Shown: one piece after another, positions 53,333 to 62,276 of the stretch
Layout of the letters: each line of letters begins with the position of its first letter
Position numbering within the stretch: position 1 is the stretch's first letter
Source of the DNA: Streptomyces sp. HUAS ZL42
GTDB lineage: Bacteria > Actinomycetota > Actinomycetes > Streptomycetales > Streptomycetaceae
Assembly (NCBI RefSeq): GCF_040782645.1
Contig: NZ_CP160403.1
Coordinates: forward strand, 8,157,001 to 8,221,000
Direction: 5' to 3'
Length of the DNA: 64,000 bases
Notes under the pieces: model-generated
What the model saw: the letters and a program-made list of their open reading frames with translations, nothing else
Database searches by the model: none
Told to the model about the DNA's origin: nothing
Program-made: the position numbers and the translations under genes

Positions 53333-53594
53333 TTGAGTTCTCCTGGTTCGCGGGGACAGTCACCATGAGTACTTCCAGTGTCACAGGATGTATCCATACG
53401 ATAAAAGGTGCAACTGGGTGAATTGCGGGAGATTTCACCCGTCCGATGGGATCGCGCTGGGCCCTCTGGGCGGGAGCGTCACGTATCGCGGGCGCCGTGG
53501 TGATCTTTGCCCGGGGCATGTCCGGTCATGTGGCGCCGGAAGCCAGTACCCTGGCGATTCACCTGAACGGCTGTAACGAGAGGCGGTCCGGCCG

Positions 53595-53987
53595 ATGACT
53601 GACGCCCCCGACCCCGAGGTCGTGGAGCTCGCGACCAAGATCTTCGATCTGGCTCGGCAGGGGCAGACCGAGGCGCTCGTTGCGTACGTCGACGCGGGCG
53701 TTCCGGCCAACCTCACCAATGACCGGGGCGACTCCCTGGTGATGCTCGCCGCCTACCACGGCCATGCGGAGGCGGTACGCGTGCTGCTGACCCGCGGCGC
53801 CGAGGTCGACCGCGTCAACGACCGAGGCCAGACACCGCTCGCAGGGGCGGTCTTCAAGGGTGAGACGGGCGTGATCGAGGCACTCCTGGAGGGCGGCGCC
53901 GACCCCTCGGCGGGCACTCCCTCGGCCGTGGACACAGCCCGGATGTTCGGCAAGACGGAACTGCTCGAACTGTTCGGCGCACACTGA
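53595..53987 (+). CDS. Ankyrin-repeat protein
   Basis: A 130-residue soluble protein of about three ankyrin repeats: TEALVAYVDAGVPANLTNDR, GDSLVMLAAYHGHAEAVRVL with LTRGAEVDRVND, and GQTPLAGAVFKGETGVIEAL with LEGGADPSA. Ankyrin repeats bind proteins; the partner is unknown. It is divergent from the membrane micro-protein. The AT-rich patch ATACGATAAAAGG near 53396-53408 may hold promoter elements. Confidence 0.9.
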   Translation: MTDAPDPEVVELATKIFDLARQGQTEALVAYVDAGVPANLTNDRGDSLVMLAAYHGHAEAVRVLLTRGAEVDRVNDRGQTPLAGAVFKGETGVIEALLEGGADPSAGTPSAVDTARMFGKTELLELFGAH

Positions 53988-54204
53988 GCCGTACTCCTGA
54001 GCAGGTAAAACCAAGCTCCTGACCAGGTAAATCGACGACCACGGGGGAGGCGGTGCACGGCCGCCGGAAATTTCGGTCGCGGCAGGCAGAACTGCCGAGT
54101 CATCATGACGACGTGATTCACGGACGCGATGGCTGGGCAGGTGTTGCCGCACCGCGCGGACCGTGACTCGGTCCGCATGGGCCACCGACGAGAGGCAGAG
54201 GAAG

Positions 54205-54264
54205 ATGGTCTACAACAAGCAAAAGACGGCGGGCGCCCCGACGTGTTGTCACGCGGCCAGGTAA
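54205..54264 (+). CDS. 19-residue upstream ORF, possible Cys-type leader peptide
   Basis: ATG 54205 is preceded by AGAGGAAG, a strong ribosome binding site, and encodes MVYNKQKTAGAPTCCHAAR before TAA 54262-54264. It lies 46 bases before the HEAT-repeat gene on the same strand. The codons before it in the 53988-54204 spacer are not coding-like. The adjacent cysteines and the good start suggest a translated leader, possibly an attenuation-type sensor; no terminator-antiterminator pair is obvious. Confidence 0.5.
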   Translation: MVYNKQKTAGAPTCCHAAR

Positions 54265-54310
54265 TGCGTGTTCCCCGGTTGCGTCGACGCTTGATGTGAG
54301 GCTGTTTCCC

Positions 54311-55729
54311 ATGTTCGATCCGGTCATAGCGCCCAGCGGTACGCTGCTCGGTCTGCTTCAGCGGGGCCGCGGCGACGGCACACTGCACGCGCTCACCGCC
54401 CCGCGCGCCGAAGCGCTCGCGGCCCTGAACCACTGCGTGCTGCGCGATCCCCGCCACGACTGGCAGGTGGAGAACCGCTCCCTGTACTACGCCCGCCTGT
54501 ACATCGATCTGAACGGCGAGCTGGACGACATCGAGGCGCACCTGTTCGACGTCGAGGACACCTTCGACACCGACGAGTCACGCACGGGCCTCGCCCTCGC
54601 CGTCCTCGGGCATCTCGCCTCGTACGGCAGGCGGGACGCCCTCGCACTGCTGCGCAGGTACGCCGCCTCAGGCACCAACTGGGCCTGGGCCCTGGACGAG
54701 CTGGCCCTGCGCGACGACGACGCGGGACTGCGCGCCCTTGCCGCGCCCGTCCTGGCCCGGTTCGCGACCGACACCGAGGGCGAGGCCGAGCTGGCCGCCA
54801 CCGTCCGTGACGCCTTCGAACCCCGGCCCTGGCGCCTGTGGGCAGAGGATCCCCGCGAATACATCGCCACGCGTGTGCGTGCCGCGCAGGAGGCCGGCTG
54901 CTTCGACAGGTGGCAGCGGCAGATGCGACCAAGCGGGCCCCGGCCGGGGTGGAGCGTGCGGGCCGTCTTCGAGTGGGCCCAGCAGGGCATCGAGCGCGGC
55001 GCCGCGTTGCACGTCCCCGCCGCACGCTGCCTCACCGCCGTCGCAGGCCCCCAGGACCGCCCCGAGATCATCCAGGCGGCCAAGGACGGCACCGACGGAG
55101 CCCGCTGTACCGCCCTGCGCTATCTCGCCGACGGCAACGATCCTGACGCCCTCGACCTGATCGAGGGCGCGGTGGCCACCGGCTCGACGGCCGTCGTGGA
55201 GGCGGCGGTGGACGCCTTCGAACGCATGCGCAGCGTCGCCGCCGTCGACCGCGCGCGCGGCTGGGTCCACCGGCCAGACCCGCTGGGCGCCGCCGCCGGA
55301 CGCATGCTCGCCTGCCGGGGCGGGCTCGAGGACCGGGACCTGGTCCTCGGCGCACTCCGCGAAGCCGTACGGAGCGAAGGCCCGGACGCACCGACCCTGT
55401 GGACCCTCGTCGACGGCGCCGGACGCCTCGGCATCGTGTGCGCCGCACCGGTCCTGCGCCACATCTACCGCGAGACCGCCTCCTCCCATCTGCGCGGCCG
55501 CTGCGCCCGCTCCCTCGCCGCCACCGACCCCTCCTTCCCCACCGGATTCGCCGTCGAATGCCTGTGGGACTGCGAGGAGACCACCCGCGAGGTGGCGGCC
55601 CGGCACGCCGAGACCGGTGACACCCGCGTCGTCGAGCGCCTGCGCAGGCTCGCCGCGGACCCGGCCGAGGAGGCGGAGGTCCAGACGGCCGTACGCAGCC
55701 GGATCGGACCGGACGCGACGACGATGTGA
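54311..55729 (+). CDS. HEAT-repeat (PBS lyase-type) protein
   Basis: A 472-residue, all-helical soluble protein. Repeated helix pairs are visible (ALAVLGHLASYGRRDALALL; LRALAAPVLARFATDTEGEA; ARCTALRYLADGNDPDALDL; VVEAAVDAFERMRSVAAVDR; GRCARSLAATDPSFPTGFAV), the usual HEAT/Armadillo solenoid that binds other proteins. No catalytic motif is seen. ATG 54311 follows GAGG at 54297-54300; a GTG five codons upstream is possible. A 19-codon ORF precedes it. Confidence 0.82.
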   Translation: MFDPVIAPSGTLLGLLQRGRGDGTLHALTAPRAEALAALNHCVLRDPRHDWQVENRSLYYARLYIDLNGELDDIEAHLFDVEDTFDTDESRTGLALAVLGHLASYGRRDALALLRRYAASGTNWAWALDELALRDDDAGLRALAAPVLARFATDTEGEAELAATVRDAFEPRPWRLWAEDPREYIATRVRAAQEAGCFDRWQRQMRPSGPRPGWSVRAVFEWAQQGIERGAALHVPAARCLTAVAGPQDRPEIIQAAKDGTDGARCTALRYLADGNDPDALDLIEGAVATGSTAVVEAAVDAFERMRSVAAVDRARGWVHRPDPLGAAAGRMLACRGGLEDRDLVLGALREAVRSEGPDAPTLWTLVDGAGRLGIVCAAPVLRHIYRETASSHLRGRCARSLAATDPSFPTGFAVECLWDCEETTREVAARHAETGDTRVVERLRRLAADPAEEAEVQTAVRSRIGPDATTM

Positions 55730-55899
55730 TCGCCAAGGCAGTGGTGTGCTCCCCAGGTGAACACCGGGTGACCCGTGGGTCAGGCACGCATGGACATGCT
55801 CTGACCTGCTCGGGTGCGCAGCGGAACGCTCATGGGACGTTTGTTCTTCGGAAAGATCCACTTTGACGCGACCACGTCCAGTGCGGCGACAACACCGGT

Positions 55900-57030
55900 A
55901 TGCGTGTCGTCATCGTGACCGAATCCTTTCCCCCCGATGTGAACGGCGTGGCCCACTGCGCGTTCCAGACCGCCCGGCACCTCGTAGATCGCGGTCACCT
56001 CCCGCTCGTCGTCGCGCCGGCCACCGCCGCCGGTACCGGGCCCGACGCCGAGGCGCCGTGCCCCGTCGTCCGTGTCCCCTCCCTCCCGCTCCCGGGCTAT
56101 CCCCAGGTCCGCGTCGCCCTCCCCAGCCGGCGCGTCGCCACGGCGATCACCGAACATCGCGCCGACATGGTCCACCTGGCCAGCCCCTTCGTCCTCGGCG
56201 TCCGCGGCATGGCGGCCGCCGCCCGGCTCGGCATCCCCGCCGTCGCCGTCTACCAGACCGACCTGGCCGGATACGCCCGTACGTACATGGGTGCCGGCGA
56301 GGCGGCGGCCTGGCGGCGCATACGCTCCGTCCACGCCGCCGCCGACCTCACCCTCGCCCCCTCCAGCGCGGCGCTGCACGACCTGGAGTCCCACGGCGTC
56401 CCCCGGGTGAAGCTGTGGCCGCGCGGGGTGGACACCGTCCGCTTCCGCCCCGAGCTCCGTGACGAGGCGCTGCGCCGCGAACTCGCCCCGAACGGGGAGC
56501 TGATCGTCGGCTACGTCGGGCGGCTCGCCCCCGAGAAGCAGGTCGAACTCCTGGCCGGAGCGTGCGGCCTGGAGGGCGTGAAGGTCGTGGTGGTGGGCGA
56601 CGGGCCGAGCCGGCCCAGCCTGACCGAGGCGCTCCCGGGCGCGGTCTTTCTGGGCCGCCGCACTGGCGACGACCTCGCCCGGGCCTTCGCCTCGCTGGAC
56701 GTCTTCGTGCACACCGGCCCCTTCGAGACCTTCTGCCAGACCGTGCAGGAGGCAATGGCGAGCGGCGTGCCCGTCGTCGCGCCCGCCGTCGGCGGCCCGC
56801 TGGACCTGGTCGCCCACGGGCGCACCGGGCTGCTGGTCCCGCCGCGCGACGCGGCCGCCGTGCGGGACGCGGTGTGGGCGCTGGCCGCCGACCCGGCTCT
56901 GCGGGCCGCGTACGGCGCGGCCGGGCGGGCCATGGTCGAGGGGCGCACCTGGGCGGCCGTCGGCGACCAGCTCATCGGTCACTACGCGGACGTCCTGGCC
57001 ACCCGCAAGCAGACGGTGGTCGCGGCATGA
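55900..57030 (+). CDS. GT4-family glycosyltransferase (MgtA-like)
   Basis: A 376-residue GT-B enzyme. VVIVTESFPPDVNGVAHCAF opens the acceptor lobe, HLASPFVLGVRGMAAAARLG and YQTDLAGYARTYMGAGEAAA are typical of GDP-mannose-dependent alpha-mannosyltransferases, and the donor lobe has VGYVGRLAPEKQVELL and FVHTGPFETFCQTVQEAMAS with the EX7E motif. It probably adds a hexose to a lipid or glycan. Its stop overlaps the next start by ATGA. Confidence 0.9.
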   Translation: MRVVIVTESFPPDVNGVAHCAFQTARHLVDRGHLPLVVAPATAAGTGPDAEAPCPVVRVPSLPLPGYPQVRVALPSRRVATAITEHRADMVHLASPFVLGVRGMAAAARLGIPAVAVYQTDLAGYARTYMGAGEAAAWRRIRSVHAAADLTLAPSSAALHDLESHGVPRVKLWPRGVDTVRFRPELRDEALRRELAPNGELIVGYVGRLAPEKQVELLAGACGLEGVKVVVVGDGPSRPSLTEALPGAVFLGRRTGDDLARAFASLDVFVHTGPFETFCQTVQEAMASGVPVVAPAVGGPLDLVAHGRTGLLVPPRDAAAVRDAVWALAADPALRAAYGAAGRAMVEGRTWAAVGDQLIGHYADVLATRKQTVVAA

Positions 57031-58199
57031 GCGCGCAGTCCTTGCGGATCGTGCGTCTCGCCAACTTCGTCGCCCCCGCCTCGGGCGGACTGCGGACCGC
57101 GCTGCGCGAGCTGGGCAAGGGCTTCCAGGCGGCAGGCCACGAGCCCGTGCTCGTCGTGCCCGGCGAGCGCGTGAGCGACCGCGAGACCGAACAGGGCCGG
57201 GTGATCACCTTGCCCGGGCCGCTGCTGCCCGGCACCGGCGGGTATCGCGTGCTCACCGACAAGCGGCGGGTGGCCCGGCTCCTGGAGGAGCTGGCCCCCG
57301 ACCGGCTGGAGGTGTCCGACCGTACGACCCTCAGGTGGACCGGCAAGTGGGCGCGGCGGGCCCGCGTCCCCGCCGTGATGGTGTCCCACGAGACCGCGGA
57401 CGGAGTGCTGCGGACGTGGGGTCTGCCGGAGGGGGCGGCCCGGCGTGCGGCCGACACCCTCAACGTCCGTACGGCGCACACGTACTCGCGGGTCGTGTGC
57501 ACCACGGAGTTCGCCGAGCGCGAGTTCGTTCGCATCGGGGCGCGGAATGTCGTGCGGGCGCCGCTGGGGGTCGACCTGGTGCAGCGGCATCCCGCGCTGC
57601 GCGACCCCGGCCTGCGAGGGGTCCACGCGCGCGTGGACGAGGCACTGCTGGTGATGTGCTCCCGGCTGTCCGTGGAGAAGCGGCCCGGAACCGCCCTGGA
57701 CGCCCTGGACGCGCTGCTGCGGCGCGGCCGGGCGGCGGTGCTGGTCGTGGCCGGGGACGGGCCGCTGCGGTCGCGGCTCGAACAGCGGGCGCGGGAGCGT
57801 GGGCTGCCCGTCACCTTCCTCGGGCACGTCTCCGACCGAGGTGTGCTCGGCGCGCTCCAGGCCTCCGCCGACGTGTGCCTGGCGCCGGGGCCCGCCGAGA
57901 CGTTCGGGCTCGCCGCGCTGGAGGCGATGGCGTGCGGCACGCCCGTGGTGGCGAGCGCCTCGTCCGCGCTGCCGGAGGTCGTCGGATCGGCGGGGGCGAC
58001 CGCCGCGGACAACGGCGCGGCCTTCGCGGACGCCGTGGAGATGCTCCTCGACCGCCCGGAGCGGGAACGGCGGGAAGCGGCACGCGTGCGTGCGGAGTGC
58101 TTCGGGTGGCGGACGGCCGTGGAGGCGTTCCTCGCCGCGCACGACGCGACGGTACCGGTGCGTCCCGTCCTCCCCGCTGTCCCCGGAGGCATCGGATGA
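57027..58199 (+). CDS. GT4-family glycosyltransferase, second of the pair
   Basis: A 390-residue GT-B enzyme. The N-terminal lobe has VRLANFVAPASGGLRTALRE and VSHETADGVLRTWGLPE; the donor lobe has VMCSRLSVEKRPGTALDALD, VVAGDGPLRSRLEQRARERG, and APGPAETFGLAALEAMACGT with the EX7E motif. It is different enough from the upstream GT to use another acceptor. ATG 57027 overlaps the upstream stop and its own stop overlaps the next ATG, so the three-gene operon is tightly coupled. Confidence 0.9.
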   Translation: MSAQSLRIVRLANFVAPASGGLRTALRELGKGFQAAGHEPVLVVPGERVSDRETEQGRVITLPGPLLPGTGGYRVLTDKRRVARLLEELAPDRLEVSDRTTLRWTGKWARRARVPAVMVSHETADGVLRTWGLPEGAARRAADTLNVRTAHTYSRVVCTTEFAEREFVRIGARNVVRAPLGVDLVQRHPALRDPGLRGVHARVDEALLVMCSRLSVEKRPGTALDALDALLRRGRAAVLVVAGDGPLRSRLEQRARERGLPVTFLGHVSDRGVLGALQASADVCLAPGPAETFGLAALEAMACGTPVVASASSALPEVVGSAGATAADNGAAFADAVEMLLDRPERERREAARVRAECFGWRTAVEAFLAAHDATVPVRPVLPAVPGGIG

Positions 58200-59056
58200 G
58201 AACCGTGCGTTTCGTGGCGCTGGGTGACTCCCTGACCGAGGGGGTGGGTGATCCGGTGGGGGACGGGTGGCGCGGCTGGGCCGCGCTGCTCGCCGGCGGG
58301 CTCCGCCAGGACACCGTGGGGCCCGTCGAGTTCACCAACCTCGCGGTCAGCGGCGCACAGACGCGCGACGTGTTGGAACGGCAGCTGCCGGCCGGGCTGG
58401 AGCTGCGGCCGGACGTCGTGTCCGTGGTCATCGGCGTCAACGACACCCTGCGCTGCACGTTCGACATCCAGTCCGTGGCGGCCCGCCTCGACAAGGTGTA
58501 CGCAGCCTTCACCGAGCAGGGTGCGGTGCTGCTCACCGCGTGCCTGCCCGACCCCGGCGCGATGCTCGGGCTGCCCGGGGCGCTGGCGCGCCCGCTCGCC
58601 CGGCGGCAGCGCGCCGTCAACACCGTGGTGCACGCGTTGTCCGACCGGTACGGGGCCGTGCACCTGCACGCGTGCGAGGGCGCGTGGCTCACCGACCGTG
58701 CCATGTGGAGCGCGGACCGGCTGCACCCGGGCGAGCGCGGGCACCGCCAACTGGCCGTGCGCTTCCATGCGTTGCTGACGGAGGCGGGCCTCGCGACGGG
58801 CACCGCGCCCTCGCCCGAGCCCGAGTTCCCGGCGCCCACGAAGTCGGCGAGCCTGTGGTGGCTGGCCACCGCGGGCACCGGGTGGGTGGCCCGGCGGTGC
58901 ACCGACCTGCTGCCGCAGCTCCTGCGGCTCGCCATGGACGAGATGCGCCACCGCGCCCGGGGCACCAGCGCCCGGCTCGACTTGCGGGCCGCCGCAGCCG
59001 TGTCCGCCGCCCTGGCCGCGCTGTCGGTGGCGGAGCACCGACCGGACGCCGCATGA
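58196..59056 (+). CDS. SGNH/GDSL-family hydrolase
   Basis: A 286-residue esterase-fold protein: FVALGDSLTEGVGDP with the nucleophile S12, NLAVSGAQTRDVLERQLPAG (block II Gly), VVIGVNDTLRC (block III Asn), and SADRLHPGERGHRQLAVRF with the catalytic Asp-x-x-His. There is no signal peptide; a C-terminal tail of ~90 residues (KSASLWWLATAGTGWVARRC) may be membrane-associated. Coupled to two glycosyltransferases, it may deacylate or acylate a glycolipid or glycan; this is inference. Confidence 0.9.
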   Translation: MRTVRFVALGDSLTEGVGDPVGDGWRGWAALLAGGLRQDTVGPVEFTNLAVSGAQTRDVLERQLPAGLELRPDVVSVVIGVNDTLRCTFDIQSVAARLDKVYAAFTEQGAVLLTACLPDPGAMLGLPGALARPLARRQRAVNTVVHALSDRYGAVHLHACEGAWLTDRAMWSADRLHPGERGHRQLAVRFHALLTEAGLATGTAPSPEPEFPAPTKSASLWWLATAGTGWVARRCTDLLPQLLRLAMDEMRHRARGTSARLDLRAAAAVSAALAALSVAEHRPDAA

Positions 59057-59111
59057 GCGCTCCGCCGGTTGTGCGGACTTGGCACCGCCGACTTGAAACC
59101 GCAGGCCGTCT

Positions 59112-59178
59112 GTGGCTGGTCGCGCGCACGCGGCGGAGTCGCATGATGGAGCAGCCCCGCGCCCCTGAGGGGCGCGGG
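59112..59178. terminator. Dispersed Streptomyces repeat ending in a hairpin terminator, copy 2
   Basis: GTGGCTGGTCGCGC (59112-59125), also seen at 10457, precedes the perfect hairpin CCCGCGCCCC-TGA-GGGGCGCGGG (59156-59178). It separates the convergent SGNH hydrolase and pxpC genes. Confidence 0.75.
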
Positions 59179-59196
59179 TACCGCATGCCGGTCGCC

Positions 59197-60066
59197 TCAG
59201 CGGCGGCGTACGGCCACGAAGCGGACCGGGGTGCCCGGCGGCGCCTGGGCGGCGGCAGCGAGATCCGCGGTCCGCACCACCCCGATCACCGGGTAGCCCC
59301 CGGTGGTCGGGTGGTCGGCCAGGAAGACGACCGGTCTGCCGTTCGGGGGGACCTGGACCGCGCCCAGCACCATTCCCTCGCTGGGGAGTTCGGCCGTGCG
59401 CGCCCACTGAAGGGCCGGCCCCTCCGTGCGCAGGCCGATGCGGTTGCTCGCGGCGGACACCCGGTACGCGCGTGAGGTGAACGCGCGCAGTGCCTCCGGC
59501 GTGAACCAGTCGTCGCGCGGGCCGGTTGTCACGCGCAGCACGAGTTCGGCCGGGGGTCCCGGCTGCGGGGCGACGTCCACGCGCGCGTGAGGGCCGTGCG
59601 CGTGCCCCAGCGCAAGGACCGTGCCGTCCGTGAGCGGCGGCGGGCCGAGCCCAGACAGCAGGTCCGTGGAGCGGCTGCCCAGGACCGGCTCGACGTCGAC
59701 GCCACCGGAGACGGCGAGGTAACTGCGTACTCCGGAAAGGGCCGGACCGACATCCACGACCGCACCGGCGCTCACGCGCACGGGCGCCCCCCAGGCGGCC
59801 GGCCGGCCGTCCACCGCGACCCGGCAGGGCGCACCCGCGACCGCCACGATGACCGTCGAACGCGGCCGTACCGCACAGCCGTTGAGCGTGGTCTCCAGCA
59901 CGGCCGCCGCGGGCGGATTGCCGACCAGCCGGTTGACGAGTGCCGCAGCGGGCGCGTCGAGCGCCCCGGAGCGGGGTACGCCGAGGTGCGCGTGCCCGGG
60001 GCGGCCCCGGTCCTGCACGGTGGTGAGCATCCCGGCCCGTACGACGGCGAGTGCCCGGTCCGTCAT
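59197..60066 (-). CDS. pxpC: 5-oxoprolinase subunit C (biotin-dependent carboxyltransferase-like)
   Basis: A 289-residue PxpC/KipA protein. LAVVRAGMLTTVQDRGRPGH and GVPRSGALDAPAAALVNRLV are the family N-terminus; LRTEGPALQWARTAELPSEG and PVVFLADHPTTGGYPVIGVV its core. With PxpA and PxpB it forms the ATP-dependent 5-oxoprolinase that opens 5-oxo-L-proline to L-glutamate. ATG overlaps the pxpB stop. It is the last gene of the operon. Confidence 0.93.
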   Translation of the reverse strand: MTDRALAVVRAGMLTTVQDRGRPGHAHLGVPRSGALDAPAAALVNRLVGNPPAAAVLETTLNGCAVRPRSTVIVAVAGAPCRVAVDGRPAAWGAPVRVSAGAVVDVGPALSGVRSYLAVSGGVDVEPVLGSRSTDLLSGLGPPPLTDGTVLALGHAHGPHARVDVAPQPGPPAELVLRVTTGPRDDWFTPEALRAFTSRAYRVSAASNRIGLRTEGPALQWARTAELPSEGMVLGAVQVPPNGRPVVFLADHPTTGGYPVIGVVRTADLAAAAQAPPGTPVRFVAVRRR

Positions 60067-60680
60067 ACGTCACCCACCGGAACGAAGCGCACGCGCGTGC
60101 CCGGGGACAGCAGCGCGGCCGGCACGCGTGCGTGGTCCCACAGCACCGTGTCCGTGGTGCCGATCAGCTGCCAGCCGCCCGGCGACGAGCGCGGGTACAC
60201 ACCCGTGTACGGGCCCGCCAGTGCCACCGAACCGGCCGGGACGGAGGTGCGCGGAGTGGCCCGGCGGGGGACGTCGTAGCGCGGCGGCAGACCGGTGAGG
60301 TAGCCGAAGCCGGGGGCGAACCCGCAGAACGCGACGCGGAACTCGGTGTTCGCGTGGATGCGGGCCACCTCCTGCTCGGAGACGCCCCAGTGGGCGGCCA
60401 CGTCGGCGACGTCGGGGCCGTCGTAGCGCATCGGGATCTCCACGGCCTCCTGGCTGCCCGGGGGAGGGGGCGGCACGTCGGCGGCGGCCAGTTCCGATGC
60501 CACACGGTCCGGGTCGGCCAGGCCGTCGAGGAGGACCGTGCGGGCCGCCGGGACGATCTCGCGGACGGTGAGCAGGCCCTCCGCGCGGCGGCGCAGCAAC
60601 TCCGCGTGCAGCGCCGCGGCCTCCTCGCCCGAGGAGACCTCGACGAGCAGGGAGTCCTCGCCCACCGGCAAGGCCCTCAT
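60063..60680 (-). CDS. pxpB: 5-oxoprolinase subunit B (KipI-like)
   Basis: A 205-residue protein: LPVGEDSLLVEVSSGEEAAA at the N-terminus, EIPMRYDGPDVADVAAHWGV, and the signature FRVAFCGFAPGFGYLTGLPP with VPAGSVALAGPYTGVYPRSS near the end. ATG 60680 gives a normal length and overlaps the pxpA stop (ATGA); the longer frame is Arg/Gly-rich. It works with PxpA and PxpC. Confidence 0.93.
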   Translation of the reverse strand: MRALPVGEDSLLVEVSSGEEAAALHAELLRRRAEGLLTVREIVPAARTVLLDGLADPDRVASELAAADVPPPPPGSQEAVEIPMRYDGPDVADVAAHWGVSEQEVARIHANTEFRVAFCGFAPGFGYLTGLPPRYDVPRRATPRTSVPAGSVALAGPYTGVYPRSSPGGWQLIGTTDTVLWDHARVPAALLSPGTRVRFVPVGDV

Positions 60681-61435
60681 GCGAAGGCCTCCACCCGGAC
60701 ACCCGACTCCTCCAGACGCTGCCGGACCCGGCGGGCCAGCTCGACCGCGCCGGGCGTGTCGCCGTGCAGGCACAGCGAACGCGCGCGTACCTCGACGGGC
60801 GACCCGGAGTGCGAGGACACCACGCCGGAGCGAGCCAGGCTCACGGAGCGCTCCACGACGGCCTCCGGGTCGGTGACCACCGCGCCGTCCCGGCCGCGCG
60901 GCACCAGCGTGCCCTCCTCGGTGTACCCGCGGTCCGCGAACGCCTCCCTGACGGCCGGGAGCCCGGCCTTCCCGGCCAGCTCCAGCAGGCGCGAGCCGGG
61001 CAGGCCGAGCACGGGCAGTGTGACGTCCGCGAGGAGCACGCCGTCGACGACCGCACCGGCCTGCTCCTCGTCGTGCACGACGCGGTTGTAGAGCGCGCCG
61101 TGCGGCTTGACGTAGGACACGCGCGTGCCCGCCGCGCGTGCGAAGACCTCCAGGGCGCCGATCTGGTAGGCCACCTCGGCCGCCAGTTCGGCGGGCGGCA
61201 CGTCCATGGCGCGCCGCCCGAACCCCGCGAGGTCACGGTAGGAGACCTGAGCGCCGATCCGTACGCCCCGCTCGGCCGCCAGCTCGCACACCCGCCGCAT
61301 GGTGACCGCGTCCCCGGCGTGGAAGCCGCAGGCCACGTTGGCGCTGGTGACGACGGTCAGCAGCCGTTCGTCGTCGGTCAGCCGCCAGTGGCCGAAGCCC
61401 TCGCCGAGGTCGGCGTTCAGATCGATCGGTGTCAT
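60677..61435 (-). CDS. pxpA: 5-oxoprolinase subunit A (LamB/YcsF family)
   Basis: A 252-residue protein with IDLNADLGEGFGHWRLTDDE, SANVACGFHAGDAVTMRRVC, VKPHGALYNRVVHDEEQA and LCLHGDTPGAVELARRVRQR, the complete LamB/YcsF signature. Overlaps pxpB; the DUF1445 gene stops 19 bases upstream of it. Length and motifs are normal, so the enzyme should be functional. Confidence 0.94.
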   Translation of the reverse strand: MTPIDLNADLGEGFGHWRLTDDERLLTVVTSANVACGFHAGDAVTMRRVCELAAERGVRIGAQVSYRDLAGFGRRAMDVPPAELAAEVAYQIGALEVFARAAGTRVSYVKPHGALYNRVVHDEEQAGAVVDGVLLADVTLPVLGLPGSRLLELAGKAGLPAVREAFADRGYTEEGTLVPRGRDGAVVTDPEAVVERSVSLARSGVVSSHSGSPVEVRARSLCLHGDTPGAVELARRVRQRLEESGVRVEAFA

Positions 61436-61454
61436 GGATACGTCGTGTCTCCTG

Positions 61455-62276
61455 TCAGGCCACGCGGTACTGCACGTCGCGGGCGTCGGTGAGGAACATC
61501 TGCCCGGGTGCGTGGGTGATGGCGAACGGCGGGCGCGAGGCCATCACCGCGGCCTGCGGGGTCACTCCGCAGGCCCAGAACACCGGGATGTCGTCGGGTC
61601 CGGCGTCCACCGGTTCGCCGAAGTCGGGGCGGCCGAGGTCGTCGATGCCCAGCCCCGACGGATCGCCGCAGTGTACGGGGCTGCCGTGCACCGCCGGGAG
61701 CAGACTGGTCTCCCGGATGGCGGCCGCCAGGTGCTCCGGCGGCACCGGGCGCATGGACACCACCATCGGACCGTGCAACCGTCCGGCGGGACGGCACTGA
61801 CGGCTGGTCACGTACATCGGGACGTTGCGGCCCTGTTCGATGTGTCGCATGGGGACGCCCGCCTCGGACAGCGCCCACTCGAAGGTGAAGCTGCAGCCGA
61901 TGAGGAACGACACCAGGTCGTCGCGCCAGTGGTCTCGTACGTCCGTCGGCTCGTCGACCAGTTCGCCGTCCCGCCACACTCGGTAGCGCGGCAGGTCGGT
62001 GCGCAGATCGGCGCCGTCCGCGAGGACCGTGGTCCACGAGCCCGCGTCCGTGACGTCGAGGACCGGGCACGGCTTCGGGTTGCGCTGGCAGAACAGCAGC
62101 ATGTCGTACGCCCAGTCGGCGGGCACCGAGATCAGGTTGACCTGCGTGTGGCCTGCCGCGACCCCGGCCGTGGCACCCGTCAGGCCGTCCCGGAAGCGGG
62201 CCCGGGCGGTTTTCGGGCTCCACGCGTGCGCGTGCTCGTCGACGAGGGTCGGGGGGCGATGTTCCGTACGGTTCAC
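61455..62276 (-). CDS. DUF1445 protein (putative hydro-lyase; D-glutamate cyclase-like)
   Basis: A 273-residue protein. [40 protein letters not shown] with a conserved Cys, [20 protein letters not shown], and [20 protein letters not shown] are the DUF1445 signature. The family is labelled hydro-lyase, but a mammalian relative (DGLUCY) converts D-glutamate to 5-oxo-D-proline. Location inside a pxp operon fits a role with glutamate or oxoproline stereoisomers. GTG 62276 overlaps the MFS stop (GTGA). Confidence 0.9.
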   Translation of the reverse strand: MNRTEHRPPTLVDEHAHAWSPKTARARFRDGLTGATAGVAAGHTQVNLISVPADWAYDMLLFCQRNPKPCPVLDVTDAGSWTTVLADGADLRTDLPRYRVWRDGELVDEPTDVRDHWRDDLVSFLIGCSFTFEWALSEAGVPMRHIEQGRNVPMYVTSRQCRPAGRLHGPMVVSMRPVPPEHLAAAIRETSLLPAVHGSPVHCGDPSGLGIDDLGRPDFGEPVDAGPDDIPVFWACGVTPQAAVMASRPPFAITHAPGQMFLTDARDVQYRVA

